A stretch of DNA of 64,000 nt from Bin87 sp034420475. Its GTDB lineage: Bacteria; Chloroflexota; Dehalococcoidia; Lucifugimonadales; UBA3495. The notes under the pieces are model-generated. The model saw only the letters and a list, made by a program, of their open reading frames with translations. It was not told the DNA's origin and ran no database searches. Both the position numbers and the translations under genes were made by a program. Position 1 is the first letter of the stretch. The number at the start of each line of letters is the position of its first letter. Of the stretch, positions 54,092 to 63,220 are shown in pieces. The DNA is taken from contig DAOULH010000057.1 of the NCBI GenBank assembly GCA_034420475.1, positions 62,001 to 126,000 on the forward strand. The letters run 5' to 3'.

Positions 54092-54265
54092 AAGCTCTTG
54101 GCTCCTTTGATTGCGCGAATGAGGGTGTCCAATGAGGGTGACCGGTGACGGTGTGCTAACATCCGCCCCGTGTATTCTAACCAATTCGTGCGGGGGCGCA
54201 ACCTGCGGAGTGTACTCCGCGGAGCCGCCAGCATCGCTCGGCGATAGCACGGCACCGGCGATACG

Positions 54266-55135
54266 ATGATCACGATAATCGGCGTCGACTTCAGCGGCCA
54301 TCGGGACGACCGCAACACGTGGTTGGCATTGGGGAACCTCACCGGCGATGGGGAACTGGTGCTGGACAGCGTGCAGCCGGTGCGGCGCGACGACCTCTAC
54401 CACACGCTGGCGAATGTGGAGACGCCGGCGGTGGCGGCATTGGACTTCCCGTTCGGCGTGCCCCGAGCGTTCGCCGAATTCCTGTCTCAGAAGCGTCCGC
54501 CTCGGGATATGGCCGACATCTGGCAAGTGGTATCCGGCCTGACTGGAGCCGAGTTCGTCGGCAGGCGGGATGAATTCGTAAATCAGCGGCCTGGAATGCC
54601 GCTTTCTGAGCGAGAGCCCAAGCGGGCCGGCGACCTGACCCATCACCGCGAGAGTTATTCGCCCCTGCATACCGTCAACCCGAACATGCTGCCAATGACC
54701 TACGAGGGGATAAGGATGCTGCATCGGTGGCACGACGGGCGTCCCGCCCGCTGGCGCGTGCCGCCGCTGGAGCCCACGGGACCACCATCGCAAAGGGTCA
54801 CGCTCCTGGAACTCATGCCGGGAGCATTCCTGAAATCGGTTGGACTGCCATACAAGGGCTACAAGAAGGGGCGTGCGGCGCTGGCGAAACGGGACGAAAT
54901 CCTGAGCGGACTGGCCAAGACGTCCGGCGTTGGCTTGCCTAACCTGGACCGTGTCCGCATGGCGTGTCGGGCCAACGACGACTGCCTGGATGCGGTGGTC
55001 GCGGCCGTGGGAGCGGCGGCGTGGGCCAAAGACTCGTCCCAATTTCACCACCCCAACCGCGACGAACTCGCCGATGCTGCGTTGGAAGGCTGGATTTACG
55101 TGCCGAGACGCAACGGATTTGACGGTTCAGCCTGA
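54266..55135 (+). CDS. DUF429-domain protein
   Basis: 289 residues. RNase-H-like start IGVDFSGHRDDRNTW, then ALDFPFGVPRAFAEFL near 55 and the terminal DDCLDAVVAAVGAAAWA with EGWIYVPRR. These features define DUF429, a family of unknown function. It overlaps the aquaporin gene's 3' end by about nine bases, tail to tail. Confidence 0.83.
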   Translation: MITIIGVDFSGHRDDRNTWLALGNLTGDGELVLDSVQPVRRDDLYHTLANVETPAVAALDFPFGVPRAFAEFLSQKRPPRDMADIWQVVSGLTGAEFVGRRDEFVNQRPGMPLSEREPKRAGDLTHHRESYSPLHTVNPNMLPMTYEGIRMLHRWHDGRPARWRVPPLEPTGPPSQRVTLLELMPGAFLKSVGLPYKGYKKGRAALAKRDEILSGLAKTSGVGLPNLDRVRMACRANDDCLDAVVAAVGAAAWAKDSSQFHHPNRDELADAALEGWIYVPRRNGFDGSA

Positions 55136-55792
55136 CCCGCGGCCGCGCAGCAGCCACACCAACCCAATCGCCAAACCCGCCCCCACCAACTGCATCACAA
55201 TAAAGAGCGGCGCGGATGCCGGGTGTATCCCGGCGAAGGTGTCCGAAAACATCCTGGCTATCGTCACCGCGGGGTTGGCGAAGCTGGTGGAGGAAGTGAA
55301 GAAATACGCCGCTCCGATGTACGCGCCCACCGCCACCGGGATAACCGCCGCCCGGTGTCTCGGTATGAGGAAGATCACGAAGAGCAGTCCCAGGGTGGCG
55401 ATGATCTCCGCAAGCCACAGGTCGGGGCCGCTGCGCACCTGCGTCGACCAGGCGACCGGCGGCAGCGCGAACATCAAGTTCGCCAGGACGGCGCCGACAA
55501 TGCCGCCGGCAACCTGGGCCCCCACGTAGGCGACGCCTTCACGAACCGGCCGACCGTGCAGGACGACGTCGGCCAGGGTCACTGCCGGGTTGAAGTGCGC
55601 GCCGGAAACCGGTCCGAATGCCCAGATCAGCGCCATCAACCCGAATGCGGTGGCGACGGCGTTTTCGAACAGCTGTAACCCAACGTCGCCGGGGCTGAGC
55701 CGCTGGGCAGCGATGCCACTGCCGATCACCGTCATCAGCAGGAAAGCGGTGCCCACTGCCTCCGCAAGGAGCCGCCGGCCTAGCGTGGGCAA
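55127..55792 (-). CDS. MIP-family aquaporin/glyceroporin
   Basis: 221 residues with six helices. The two NPA boxes are FNPAVTLADVV near 67 and ANPAVTIARM near 183. The start is TTG 55792 with AAGGAGA. It should conduct water, glycerol or metalloid solutes. It has a promoter and leader with a terminator. Confidence 0.92.
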   Translation of the reverse strand: MPTLGRRLLAEAVGTAFLLMTVIGSGIAAQRLSPGDVGLQLFENAVATAFGLMALIWAFGPVSGAHFNPAVTLADVVLHGRPVREGVAYVGAQVAGGIVGAVLANLMFALPPVAWSTQVRSGPDLWLAEIIATLGLLFVIFLIPRHRAAVIPVAVGAYIGAAYFFTSSTSFANPAVTIARMFSDTFAGIHPASAPLFIVMQLVGAGLAIGLVWLLRGRGSG

Positions 55793-55834
55793 GGACTATC
55801 TCCTTGAGAACGGTGGACCAACAGACATACAAAA

Positions 55835-55852
55835 AGGGCGGAAAATCCGCCC
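55835..55852 (-). terminator. Intrinsic terminator in the leader of the aquaporin gene
   Basis: On the minus strand GGGCGGA, loop TTT, TCCGCCC, then TTTTTGT. It lies in the leader between the promoter and the aquaporin start, so it acts on the aquaporin transcript before the gene. Confidence 0.75.
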
Positions 55853-55903
55853 TCTCCATCGGTCTGCACCTTTGCCGTGTCGCCATAGTAGATCATGTGA
55901 AAG

Positions 55904-55932
55904 AGTCTAACCGTGGGTCGCGCGACGGTCAA
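55904..55932 (-). promoter_or_regulatory. Promoter of the aquaporin leader
   Basis: -35 TTGACC (55927-55932), 17-bp spacer, -10 TAGACT (55904-55909). Confidence 0.6.
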
Positions 55933-55941
55933 CCGCGCGCG

Positions 55942-55971
55942 TTGACGCTCCGGGCCGGCGCTCACTATAAT
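55942..55971 (+). promoter_or_regulatory. Promoter of the small gene at 56012
   Basis: -35 TTGACG (55942-55947), 18-bp spacer, -10 TATAAT (55966-55971). Its -35 is 9 bp from the divergent -35. Confidence 0.7.
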
Positions 55972-56011
55972 CCCGGCTATCACACAGCCAACTGATGAGG
56001 TATCGGCAGCA

Positions 56012-56314
56012 ATGAACCTGAAGACTGGACAACGTTACGTGGGCCCCGGCGGCGCTGAGATGATAGTCAGCAAGGCCGGCGGAGAAGGCGACCTGACTGA
56101 CGGGGACATCCCCCTGCAAATCAAAGGGGCCAGTGTCGATTTCGGCGGCGCGGCCACCGCCGACGACGCGCCGGAGGTAACCATGGGCAAGCGGCTGACG
56201 TCGCCGGACGGCAGCGTGTCCGTATTGATCACCAAGGCGGGCAAGTGCGACCTGCGCCTGAACGGCGAGCCGATGGAGCTGCAGGAGGCGAAGCAACTGC
56301 CGTCGTCTGACTGA
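56012..56314 (+). CDS. Small hypothetical protein, degenerate zinc-ribbon-like N-terminus
   Basis: 100 residues. GQRYVGPGGAEMIVSKAGGEGDL appears related to a family I remember with CxxC (GQRYECxxCGAE..VTKGGxGELxCGG); here the cysteines are Gly or Val or Asp. The second half repeats a related motif with LITKAGKCDLRLNGEPMELQ. It has a good divergent promoter. The function is unknown. Confidence 0.65.
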   Translation: MNLKTGQRYVGPGGAEMIVSKAGGEGDLTDGDIPLQIKGASVDFGGAATADDAPEVTMGKRLTSPDGSVSVLITKAGKCDLRLNGEPMELQEAKQLPSSD

Positions 56315-56572
56315 CGACCGCACAGATTACGTATGACATGGGGCGGGTTTGGAAACCCGCCCTTACGCTTGGTCACAAAACCCTGTTCAAGGCGCTAACT
56401 GATCGGATTTAGCGTCAAGCGGCCTCGGCTCCGTTGGACTGTAAATTGGTTTCCTCCTCCTGCATTGCACGGAAGCAGTCAGAGATACCAGAGATGGTGT
56501 CCGGGATGGCTTGGGAGCCCATAAAGGCAAAGGCTGGATTGACCGTAAATAGACCCTTCTGATTGAGCCGGG

Positions 56573-56893
56573 TTACAACCCCTGCTCCCGCAGTTCCGCC
56601 GCCTTGGCGTCAATCTCCGCCGCCGTCAGGATCCCCTTCTCGATCAGCAGCATCTCCAGGGCGGCGGTCCACTTTTCGTAGTAAGACAGCGATTCGTAGC
56701 GTTCCGGCGGGAGGCTTTCGATGGCGCGGCGCATCTCGTCGGTGGTGCGGATGCCCTGCTGACCGAGAACCTGGTGCACGGCATCGACCCGGCGTTCCCA
56801 ATCGCTGTATTCGTGCTCGCTGCGGTCGATGGGGGTGTCGTCAGGCCAACCGCCCCGGTCGTGCACTGCGGGCCTGGATCTGTCATCAGCCAT
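56573..56893 (-). CDS. Nitrile hydratase beta/accessory-like N-terminal domain protein
   Basis: 106 residues from ATG 56893. HDRGGWPDDTPIDRSEHEY, then WERRVDAVHQVLGQQGI, RRAIESLPPERYESLSYYEKW and EKGILTAAEID match the N-terminal half of nitrile hydratase beta subunits. No alpha subunit or full beta domain is present. It is 2 bp after the deacetylase stop. Confidence 0.8.
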   Translation of the reverse strand: MADDRSRPAVHDRGGWPDDTPIDRSEHEYSDWERRVDAVHQVLGQQGIRTTDEMRRAIESLPPERYESLSYYEKWTAALEMLLIEKGILTAAEIDAKAAELREQGL

Positions 56894-56895
56894 TG

Positions 56896-57714
56896 TTACA
56901 CTCCGTTTTCCCACATTCTGGCAACGTCCACGGCGCGCATGAAGCGGACGCCGGGGAAGGTCTTGATGTACTCAATCAGCCGCTCCAGCATCAACAGGCG
57001 GCCGGGCCGTCCGATGTACTGCGGGTGCATGGTCAGGTTGAAGCAGCGGCCGTAACGGTAGATGCCGCGGAACTCGGCCGCCCAGCTTTCGAACACCTCG
57101 TCAGGGTTCCGCATTGGCCCCAGGCGGTTGGCCGAAGGAGCGTAGGCGAAGTGCGGCGCGTCGTCGAGGAGCCAGTGGATGGGCAACTCGACCAGGTTCC
57201 GCGGCGGGTCTCCGCCCTGCACCAGGTACGGCGCGTCATCGCCCATCAGGCTGCTGTCGTACTGAAAATTGTGCTTGGCGAGCAGGTCCAGCGAGACCGG
57301 GCTGAGTTCCCAGCTTGGCGAGCGGTAGCCAACCGGAGCCTCGCCGGTGAGTTCGCCCAGGATGCTGATGCCCTTGACCAGCACCTCCTCTTCCTTGTCC
57401 GGCGTCATCGTCGCCGGAGGCTCGTGGATGTAGCCGTGGTGCGCCACTTCGTGGCCGCGACCGGCGATCTCACGCACGAGGTCGGGATGTGTTTCAGCCA
57501 CGTAACCGGGGACGTAGAAGCTGCCCGGTATGCCCTGGGCGTCCAGCATGTCCAGGATGCGCGGCGTGGCCACGCTGGGGCCGTACTCCGCCATGGACAG
57601 CAGGCTGGGGTAGTTGATGAAATCGGGGTTCCGATTCAGCCAGGAGGTGATGCCGTCCACGTCGAAGGTGATGAGGGCGACACAACGGATGTCCTCGGGC
57701 CAGATGCCAGCCAT
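56896..57714 (-). CDS. Polysaccharide deacetylase-family protein
   Basis: 272 residues. NodB-fold motifs: ITFDVDG near 15, HEVAHHGYIHE near 90 (HxxxH), GYRSPSWELSP near 125 and NLTMHPQYIGRPGR near 226. AGGAGG precedes the ATG. Like PuuE-type enzymes it could act on small amides. It starts a two-gene unit with the nitrile-hydratase-like gene. Confidence 0.88.
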   Translation of the reverse strand: MAGIWPEDIRCVALITFDVDGITSWLNRNPDFINYPSLLSMAEYGPSVATPRILDMLDAQGIPGSFYVPGYVAETHPDLVREIAGRGHEVAHHGYIHEPPATMTPDKEEEVLVKGISILGELTGEAPVGYRSPSWELSPVSLDLLAKHNFQYDSSLMGDDAPYLVQGGDPPRNLVELPIHWLLDDAPHFAYAPSANRLGPMRNPDEVFESWAAEFRGIYRYGRCFNLTMHPQYIGRPGRLLMLERLIEYIKTFPGVRFMRAVDVARMWENGV

Positions 57715-57784
57715 TGCATTCCTCCTGTGAACCTGGTGTGCTTTCTCGGCCGTCCGTCAGGACCGGCGGAGCATGACAGCTGGG

Positions 57785-59065
57785 CTACTGAGACGGGATG
57801 ACGTCAAAGCCGGTGTAGGGGCGCAGAACCTCGGGGATGACCACGGAGCCGTCGGGCTGTTGGTTGTTCTCCAGGATGGCGATGATCACTCGCGGCAGGG
57901 CCAGGCCCGAGCCGTTCAGGGTGTGAACAAACCGCGGCCGCTCGCCCACTCCCGGCCGGTAACGGACGTTGGCGCGGCGGGCCTGGAAGTCGGTGCAGTT
58001 GGAGCAGGACGACACCTCCAGCCACTCCTGGGATCCTGCAGCCCAGACCTCAATGTCGTAGGACTTGGCTGATGGGAAGGAGATATCTCCAGCGCACAGC
58101 TGCAGGATGCGGTAGGGCAGGCCAAGACGCTGACACACCGCTTCAGCGTTGGCCAGCAATGCTTCAAGTTCGTCGAAAGAGGTGTCCGGCTCGACGAATT
58201 TGTACATCTCCACCTTGTTGAACTGGTGGACCCGCTTGATGCCCCGGGTGTCGCGCCCGGCGGCCGCCTTTTCGCGGCGGAAGCACGGGGTATGCGCGAC
58301 GTAATAGAGGGGAAGATCATCAGCAGTGAGGATTTCATCCCGGTGCAGGTTGGTGACGGGCACCTCCGCGGTGGGAATGAGCCAGAGATCGTCCTCGTCG
58401 TCGTGGTAGAGGTTGTCGGCGAACAGCGGCAGGTTGCCGGATCCTTCCATGATCTCGCGGCGCACCAGGATGGGCAGGGCGACTTCCGTGTAGCCGTGCT
58501 CGCTGCCGTGCAGGTCCAGCATCCAGGATATGATGGCCCGCTCCAGCCGCGCGCCGTAACCGTTCAGCGTATAAAACCGGCTGCCGGAGAGCTTGACGCC
58601 GCGCTGGAAGTCGATGATGCCCAGGTTCTCCGCCAGGTCCCAGTGCGGTTGGGCTTCGAAGTCCAGGGTGGTCGGCTCGCCCCAGTGGCGCAGCACGACG
58701 TTGCCGGTCTCATCCACGCCCTCGGGCGTGCTGGCGTGCGGCAGGTTGGGCAGGGCCAGCATGGCGTCGTTGATCCGCGCGTCCAGGTCGCGGACCAGGT
58801 CTTCCAGTTCGTTGATACGCCGGCCCACATCTCGCATCTCGGCCACGATGGCCTCATCCGGCTGGCCGCCTTGCGAACGGGCCTGGCCGATCTCGCGGGA
58901 CACCGCGTTGCGGCGGGCACGAAGCTCATCGCCGTCGGTGATGGCGGTGCGCCGCTGGGCGTCCATGGCCAGGATTTCGTCAAGGCAATCCTCGTCCTCG
59001 GCGCGGCGCATGAGAGCGGCGCGAACTGTGTCGGTATCGTTACGGATTTGTTCGAGAGAAAGCAT
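57785..59065 (-). CDS. serS: Seryl-tRNA synthetase
   Basis: 426 residues. N-terminal coiled-coil arm, class II motifs HTPCFRREKAAAG and QFNKVEMYKF, and motif 3 HTLNGSGLALPRVIIAILE. It charges tRNA-Ser. If selenocysteine is used here, it would also charge tRNA-Sec in this organism. Confidence 0.97.
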   Translation of the reverse strand: MLSLEQIRNDTDTVRAALMRRAEDEDCLDEILAMDAQRRTAITDGDELRARRNAVSREIGQARSQGGQPDEAIVAEMRDVGRRINELEDLVRDLDARINDAMLALPNLPHASTPEGVDETGNVVLRHWGEPTTLDFEAQPHWDLAENLGIIDFQRGVKLSGSRFYTLNGYGARLERAIISWMLDLHGSEHGYTEVALPILVRREIMEGSGNLPLFADNLYHDDEDDLWLIPTAEVPVTNLHRDEILTADDLPLYYVAHTPCFRREKAAAGRDTRGIKRVHQFNKVEMYKFVEPDTSFDELEALLANAEAVCQRLGLPYRILQLCAGDISFPSAKSYDIEVWAAGSQEWLEVSSCSNCTDFQARRANVRYRPGVGERPRFVHTLNGSGLALPRVIIAILENNQQPDGSVVIPEVLRPYTGFDVIPSQ

Positions 59066-59077
59066 AAGCAGATCAAG

Positions 59078-59776
59078 TTACGCCAGGTCGAAAATTAGCT
59101 CCCCAACGGCAAAGGTAAAACCGGCCAGGACATCCTCGCCGTCGAGGGCTACGGGGTCATGCAGCAGCTCCGGCTCAGCGACGCCGGTGCGGTAAATGCG
59201 CACGGTGCGTTCGAGGGGGTCGATGAGCCAACCGAGTTGTGCGCCGTTGTCCATGTACTCCTGCATTTTGGCAAGCAGTTCGGTCAGATCCGAAGGACGA
59301 GATTGTGAAGTGGAGCGGATTTCTACTACAAAATCGGGGCAGTAGGGCCGGCCACCCGGGTCACCGGGCTGTCTGGCGCGGATATTTTCCAACGCTGTCC
59401 AGGCCGCGTCAGGGACACGTAGCGCGCCGTTGGACAACCGATACCCAGAGGTAGGGCCGGTTGGCACACCAGGAAAACCATGTTCCCTATCCCAGAGATA
59501 CACTTCACTGGCAGTTCTGTTTTCCTGAACGTCAGACGGCTCGTTGGTAGGCGGCATCAGTTCCAGTACTCCATCAGCGGTGAGTTCCATTTGCCAAACC
59601 GATTCGTGGTTGGCCAGGCAAAGGTCCCAGAACCAGTTGGCGCAGGCATCGGGGCCGGCGTCGATTACCGCTTCGGGTAACCGCAGGGTAATGGGCAGCA
59701 ATTGGCCTGCGGTATCCGGTTGCGCAACCGGAACGGCGGTTTCTGCCAACGGTGTCGTCACTGTCGTTGTAGTCAT
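59078..59776 (-). CDS. Uma2-family endonuclease-like protein 1
   Basis: 232 residues. Uma2 core: YLWDREHGFPGVPTGPTSGY, PDAAWTALEN, YCPDFVVEIRSTSQSRPSDLTELLAKMQEYMDNGAQLGWLIDP. The ExR/K and D residues are those of the PD-(D/E)xK fold. It lies 12 bp downstream of serS... on the same strand the order is Uma2-1 then serS. A paralogue is at 59814. Confidence 0.87.
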   Translation of the reverse strand: MTTTTVTTPLAETAVPVAQPDTAGQLLPITLRLPEAVIDAGPDACANWFWDLCLANHESVWQMELTADGVLELMPPTNEPSDVQENRTASEVYLWDREHGFPGVPTGPTSGYRLSNGALRVPDAAWTALENIRARQPGDPGGRPYCPDFVVEIRSTSQSRPSDLTELLAKMQEYMDNGAQLGWLIDPLERTVRIYRTGVAEPELLHDPVALDGEDVLAGFTFAVGELIFDLA

Positions 59777-59813
59777 GCTGAATCACCCGAAGCTCTGGTC
59801 GCTCGTCGCCGGA

Positions 59814-60515
59814 CTACACCAAGTCAAAAACCAACCGCCTAACCTCAAAGGTAAAACCGGCCAGGACATCCTCACCGTCGAGGGTTACGGGATCATGCAG
59901 CAGCTCCGGCTCAGCGACGCCGGCGCGGTAAATGCGCACGGTGCGTTCGAGAGGGTCGATAAGCCAGGCTAGCCTGGCGCCGCTCGCCATGTACTCCTGC
60001 ATTTTGTTGAGCAGTTCGGCCAGGTCCGATGGACGCAATTGTGAGGTGGAGCGGATTTCTACGACGAAGTCGGGGCAGTAGGGCCGTGCGCGGGGCGGTT
60101 CGGCAGGCCGGGGACGAACATTGGCCGCCGCGGTCCAAGCAGCATCGGGATAACGGATGGCCCCGTTGGGCAGACGGTAAGCGCTTGAAGACGGTGTGAC
60201 CGTTCCAGGACGCCCGTTGGCAACGTTCCAAACGTACAACGTCCCGTGCATTTCGCCTTCTTGTTCGTCGGCGGGATAATATGGGGGCATCGTCAACTCC
60301 AGCTCACCGTTGGCGTTGAGTTCGATCTGGTAAAGTGAATCGTGATTTGCCAGCGTCAAGTCCACTACCCACTCTTCGCAGGCATCGGCGCCGGCGGCTA
60401 TCACGGCTTCAGGCAGCCGCAATTTGATCGGAAACAACTCGACATCCGGCGTATCACCAAGCGGCGACCGTCCCGTTGTGGCGTCCGGTTCATTTCCCAG
60501 TAAGGTGGTAGTCAT
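59814..60515 (-). CDS. Uma2-family endonuclease-like protein 2
   Basis: 233 residues, closely similar to the protein at 59078: PEAVIAAGADACEEW against PEAVIDAGPDACANW, and an almost identical C-terminus. The two are a tandem duplication separated by 37 bp. Uma2 proteins are often present in many copies in Chloroflexi and cyanobacteria; function is unsettled. Confidence 0.87.
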   Translation of the reverse strand: MTTTLLGNEPDATTGRSPLGDTPDVELFPIKLRLPEAVIAAGADACEEWVVDLTLANHDSLYQIELNANGELELTMPPYYPADEQEGEMHGTLYVWNVANGRPGTVTPSSSAYRLPNGAIRYPDAAWTAAANVRPRPAEPPRARPYCPDFVVEIRSTSQLRPSDLAELLNKMQEYMASGARLAWLIDPLERTVRIYRAGVAEPELLHDPVTLDGEDVLAGFTFEVRRLVFDLV

Positions 60516-60544
60516 GGCAATCGCTTGCTGCTGTCGCCTGAGGT

Positions 60545-62089
60545 TCAGGTGTTGCCGCCGTCGTCAGAGAGGGAACGCATCTGCGGAAATAGTAGCACAT
60601 CACGTATGGTGGACTGGCCGGTCAGCAGCATGACCAGCCGGTCGATGCCGATGCCCAGCCCGCCGGTGGGCGGCATACCGTATTCCAGCGCCGTGAGGAA
60701 GTCGTCGTCGGTCCGGTCGGCTTCCTCGTCGTCATAAGCGTCACGCTGGTGCTCCTGCGCGGCGAAACGGGCGCGCTGAACTTCAGGGTCGTTCAGCTCA
60801 GTATATGAGTTGGCAATCTCCATTCCGGCGGCGAAAGCCTCGAAACGCTCGACGTAACCCGGCCTGTCCGGGTGGCCCTTGGCCAGGGGAGACATGTCCT
60901 CCGGGTAGTCGATCAGGAAGGACGGCTGAATCAAATGCGGCTCCACGTACACCGACAGCATCTTGTCGATCAGACGTCCCCGGGCCTCTCGCGGGGCGGG
61001 TTCCAGGCCCAATTCGCGGCACTTTACGGTCAGCGACTCGGCGTCGGGGTAATCCTCGATGTCAACGCCGCTGCGCCGTTGCAACTCCTCGCGCAGGGAC
61101 AGGCGAGGCCACGGCGGCGTGAAGTCGATGATGTCGTCACCCATCGCAACCTGCATCGAACCATGTACATCGTGCGCCAGCGATGAAACCAGCGATTCCA
61201 CCATCGCCATCACGGCGTTGTAGTCGGCATAGGCTTCGTAGGATTCCAGCAGGGTGAACTCCGGGTTGTGGTCCTGGTCAATTCCCTCGTTGCGGAAGAC
61301 ACGGCCGATTTCGTACACCTTGTCCAGGCCCCCGACGATCAGCCGCTTAAGGTACAACTCGGTGGCAATGCGCAGGTACAGCTGCTCGTCCAGGGCGTTG
61401 TGGTGCGTGACGAACGGGCGGGCGTGGGCGCCGGCGGGAATCGGCACCAGTATGGGCGTATCCACTTCAACGAAGCCGCGGCCGTCCAGGAAACGGCGGA
61501 TGCCACTGATGATACGGCTCCGCTGCACGAAGGTGTCGGCGACCTCGGGGTTTGCAATCAGGTCGAGATAACGCTGGCGGTAGCGGGTTTCCACGTCTCG
61601 CAGACCGTGCCACTTTTCCGGCAAGGGGCGCATACCTTTGGCCAGGATAGTCAGCGCGTGGGCTTCGATGGTGGGCTGGCCGGTGCGGGTGCGCATCATG
61701 TCGCCGTCCACCCCGAGGAAATCGCCCAGATCCAGATCCTGCAGGAGGGCGTACTCGTCGCCCAGCACGTTCTGCCGCAGCATGGCCTGTACCACGCCGG
61801 ACGAGTCGCGCAGATCCAGAAACGCCGCCCGACCCATGACCCGCATGGACACGACGCGGCCGGCGACGCTGATTCCGTTGGCGTTCTCCGGCGCTTCTTC
61901 CGCCTCGGCGGTCTCGAAAAGCTTGATCGCCTCGTCGGCGGTGCAGCTGCGCTGGAATCGCGGCGGATAGGGGTCCACGCCGCGCTGCCGGATGCGCTGC
62001 AACTTGGCCCGGCGGCTGTCCAAGTTGGCCTGCAGGCTGCCGGGGTTCTCCGGCGACGCGTCATGGGTGGTTTCGGGCGACTGGTTCAT
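60545..62089 (-). CDS. lysS: Lysyl-tRNA synthetase, class II
   Basis: 514 residues. OB-fold with SVAGRVVSMRVMGRAAFLDL, catalytic RNEGIDQDHNPEFTLLESYEAYADY, and GLGIGIDRLVMLLTGQ near the end. It charges tRNA-Lys. It lies 29 bp upstream of the second Uma2 gene on the same strand. Confidence 0.97.
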   Translation of the reverse strand: MNQSPETTHDASPENPGSLQANLDSRRAKLQRIRQRGVDPYPPRFQRSCTADEAIKLFETAEAEEAPENANGISVAGRVVSMRVMGRAAFLDLRDSSGVVQAMLRQNVLGDEYALLQDLDLGDFLGVDGDMMRTRTGQPTIEAHALTILAKGMRPLPEKWHGLRDVETRYRQRYLDLIANPEVADTFVQRSRIISGIRRFLDGRGFVEVDTPILVPIPAGAHARPFVTHHNALDEQLYLRIATELYLKRLIVGGLDKVYEIGRVFRNEGIDQDHNPEFTLLESYEAYADYNAVMAMVESLVSSLAHDVHGSMQVAMGDDIIDFTPPWPRLSLREELQRRSGVDIEDYPDAESLTVKCRELGLEPAPREARGRLIDKMLSVYVEPHLIQPSFLIDYPEDMSPLAKGHPDRPGYVERFEAFAAGMEIANSYTELNDPEVQRARFAAQEHQRDAYDDEEADRTDDDFLTALEYGMPPTGGLGIGIDRLVMLLTGQSTIRDVLLFPQMRSLSDDGGNT

Positions 62090-62485
62090 GGCAGTTGGGC
62101 GATGCAGAAAAGCGGCGGCGGTTCAGATTACGAAGTTATCGGTGGAGGTGGCCGGTTTACGTTGGTCTGGGAGGCTGAAGCGCTGGATCGTTTCACACGC
62201 ACGGATTTTGCACCCGTCAAGGTTGCCGCTCCGCGAGCGGGATAAGACCCGTTCGTCGGCCACAGCAGCGTTTACAGCAAACCGGGGAGAGGCCTTATCA
62301 ACCTGCTCCCGTACCTCGAATTGTATGTCGCGCGACTCCTCATGTAAAGCGAAACCGTGACAACTTTGCGGATGCGCGCGATGACAGCGGGGAGGACAAC
62401 CGTTTAGAATCCGATGCAATTCAGTCGCGCCATAGTCGGCCACTGTCGCCATACAGTCAGGGAAACATTCAAGCGAGGTGAATTG
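62090..62485. other. Gene-free interval upstream of lysS and the YIP1-like gene
   Basis: 396 bp between the divergent lysS and YIP1-like genes. I see no convincing gene, repeat or clear promoter pair in it. Confidence 0.4.
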
Positions 62486-63028
62486 ATGATCCAGAGAATG
62501 ATCGGGGCGGCGCTGTTCAATGCCGAGACATACGAGGAAATTGAGGCAGATCCGGGAGCAATCGGGCAGGCCATACTGGTAGTGATTTTGGTCACCGTGT
62601 GCGGAGCCGTGGGTGGAATCATCGGCGGTCTGCTGGGAGATGCCTCGGCTCTGAGAATCATCCTGGGGGTGGTCGCAGGTCTGGTGTTCGGCATCGTGCG
62701 CTGGGCGATCTGGGTGTCGGTGCTGAGCCTGGTGGGCGGGATGATGCTCCGCACCGCCAGCACAAACACCAGCTGGGCGGAGATCGGCCGAGTTGTCGGG
62801 TTCGCGTATACGCCGGGAGTGCTGTCAATCTTCAGCTTCGTGCCGTTCATCGGCTGGCTGTTCCCGCTGGTGGCATGGGTATGGACCCTGGCTGCCGTGA
62901 CCATGGCGGTGCGGCAGGCGCTGGATTTCGAGTCGACGGGCCGGGCCATAGCCGTAGTGCTGCTCGCCGCGGTGATCGGTTTCATTCCGTGGATCATAAT
63001 TGTGATCGCCCAGGCAGTGCTGCTTTAG
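62486..63028 (+). CDS. YIP1-family-like integral membrane protein
   Basis: 180 residues from ATG 62486, with CGAGGTG upstream. After MIQRMIGAALFNAETYEEIE there are about five membrane helices with the PGVLSIFSFVPFIGWLF segment. YIP1-like proteins have no defined role in bacteria. Confidence 0.8.
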   Translation: MIQRMIGAALFNAETYEEIEADPGAIGQAILVVILVTVCGAVGGIIGGLLGDASALRIILGVVAGLVFGIVRWAIWVSVLSLVGGMMLRTASTNTSWAEIGRVVGFAYTPGVLSIFSFVPFIGWLFPLVAWVWTLAAVTMAVRQALDFESTGRAIAVVLLAAVIGFIPWIIIVIAQAVLL

Positions 63029-63220
63029 TGTGCAACCCCAAACACTGACGATTGTTGAGAGTTCTCGGTCGGGCCGGCCTCAGATGGTCGGCCCGATGCT
63101 TTGGACGGCAGATAACCGATCCCGCCGCGACGAAACGCGCGGTTCCGCATCTTATCGTCCACTTCCGTTTGCTGTAACCTTGGCAGCCAGGGCAATCCAA
63201 GAACAACGGTGGCAGACGTC

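Noticed and set aside
55853..55903. Fluoride (crcB) riboswitch in the aquaporin leader
   Set aside because: The GGCGAT...CGCC core arrangement does not match the leader, so no class was assigned.
55780..55903. Leader peptide beginning MIYYGDTAKV upstream of the aquaporin
   Set aside because: It starts near the predicted transcript start without a ribosome site and runs through the terminator; possible but unsupported.
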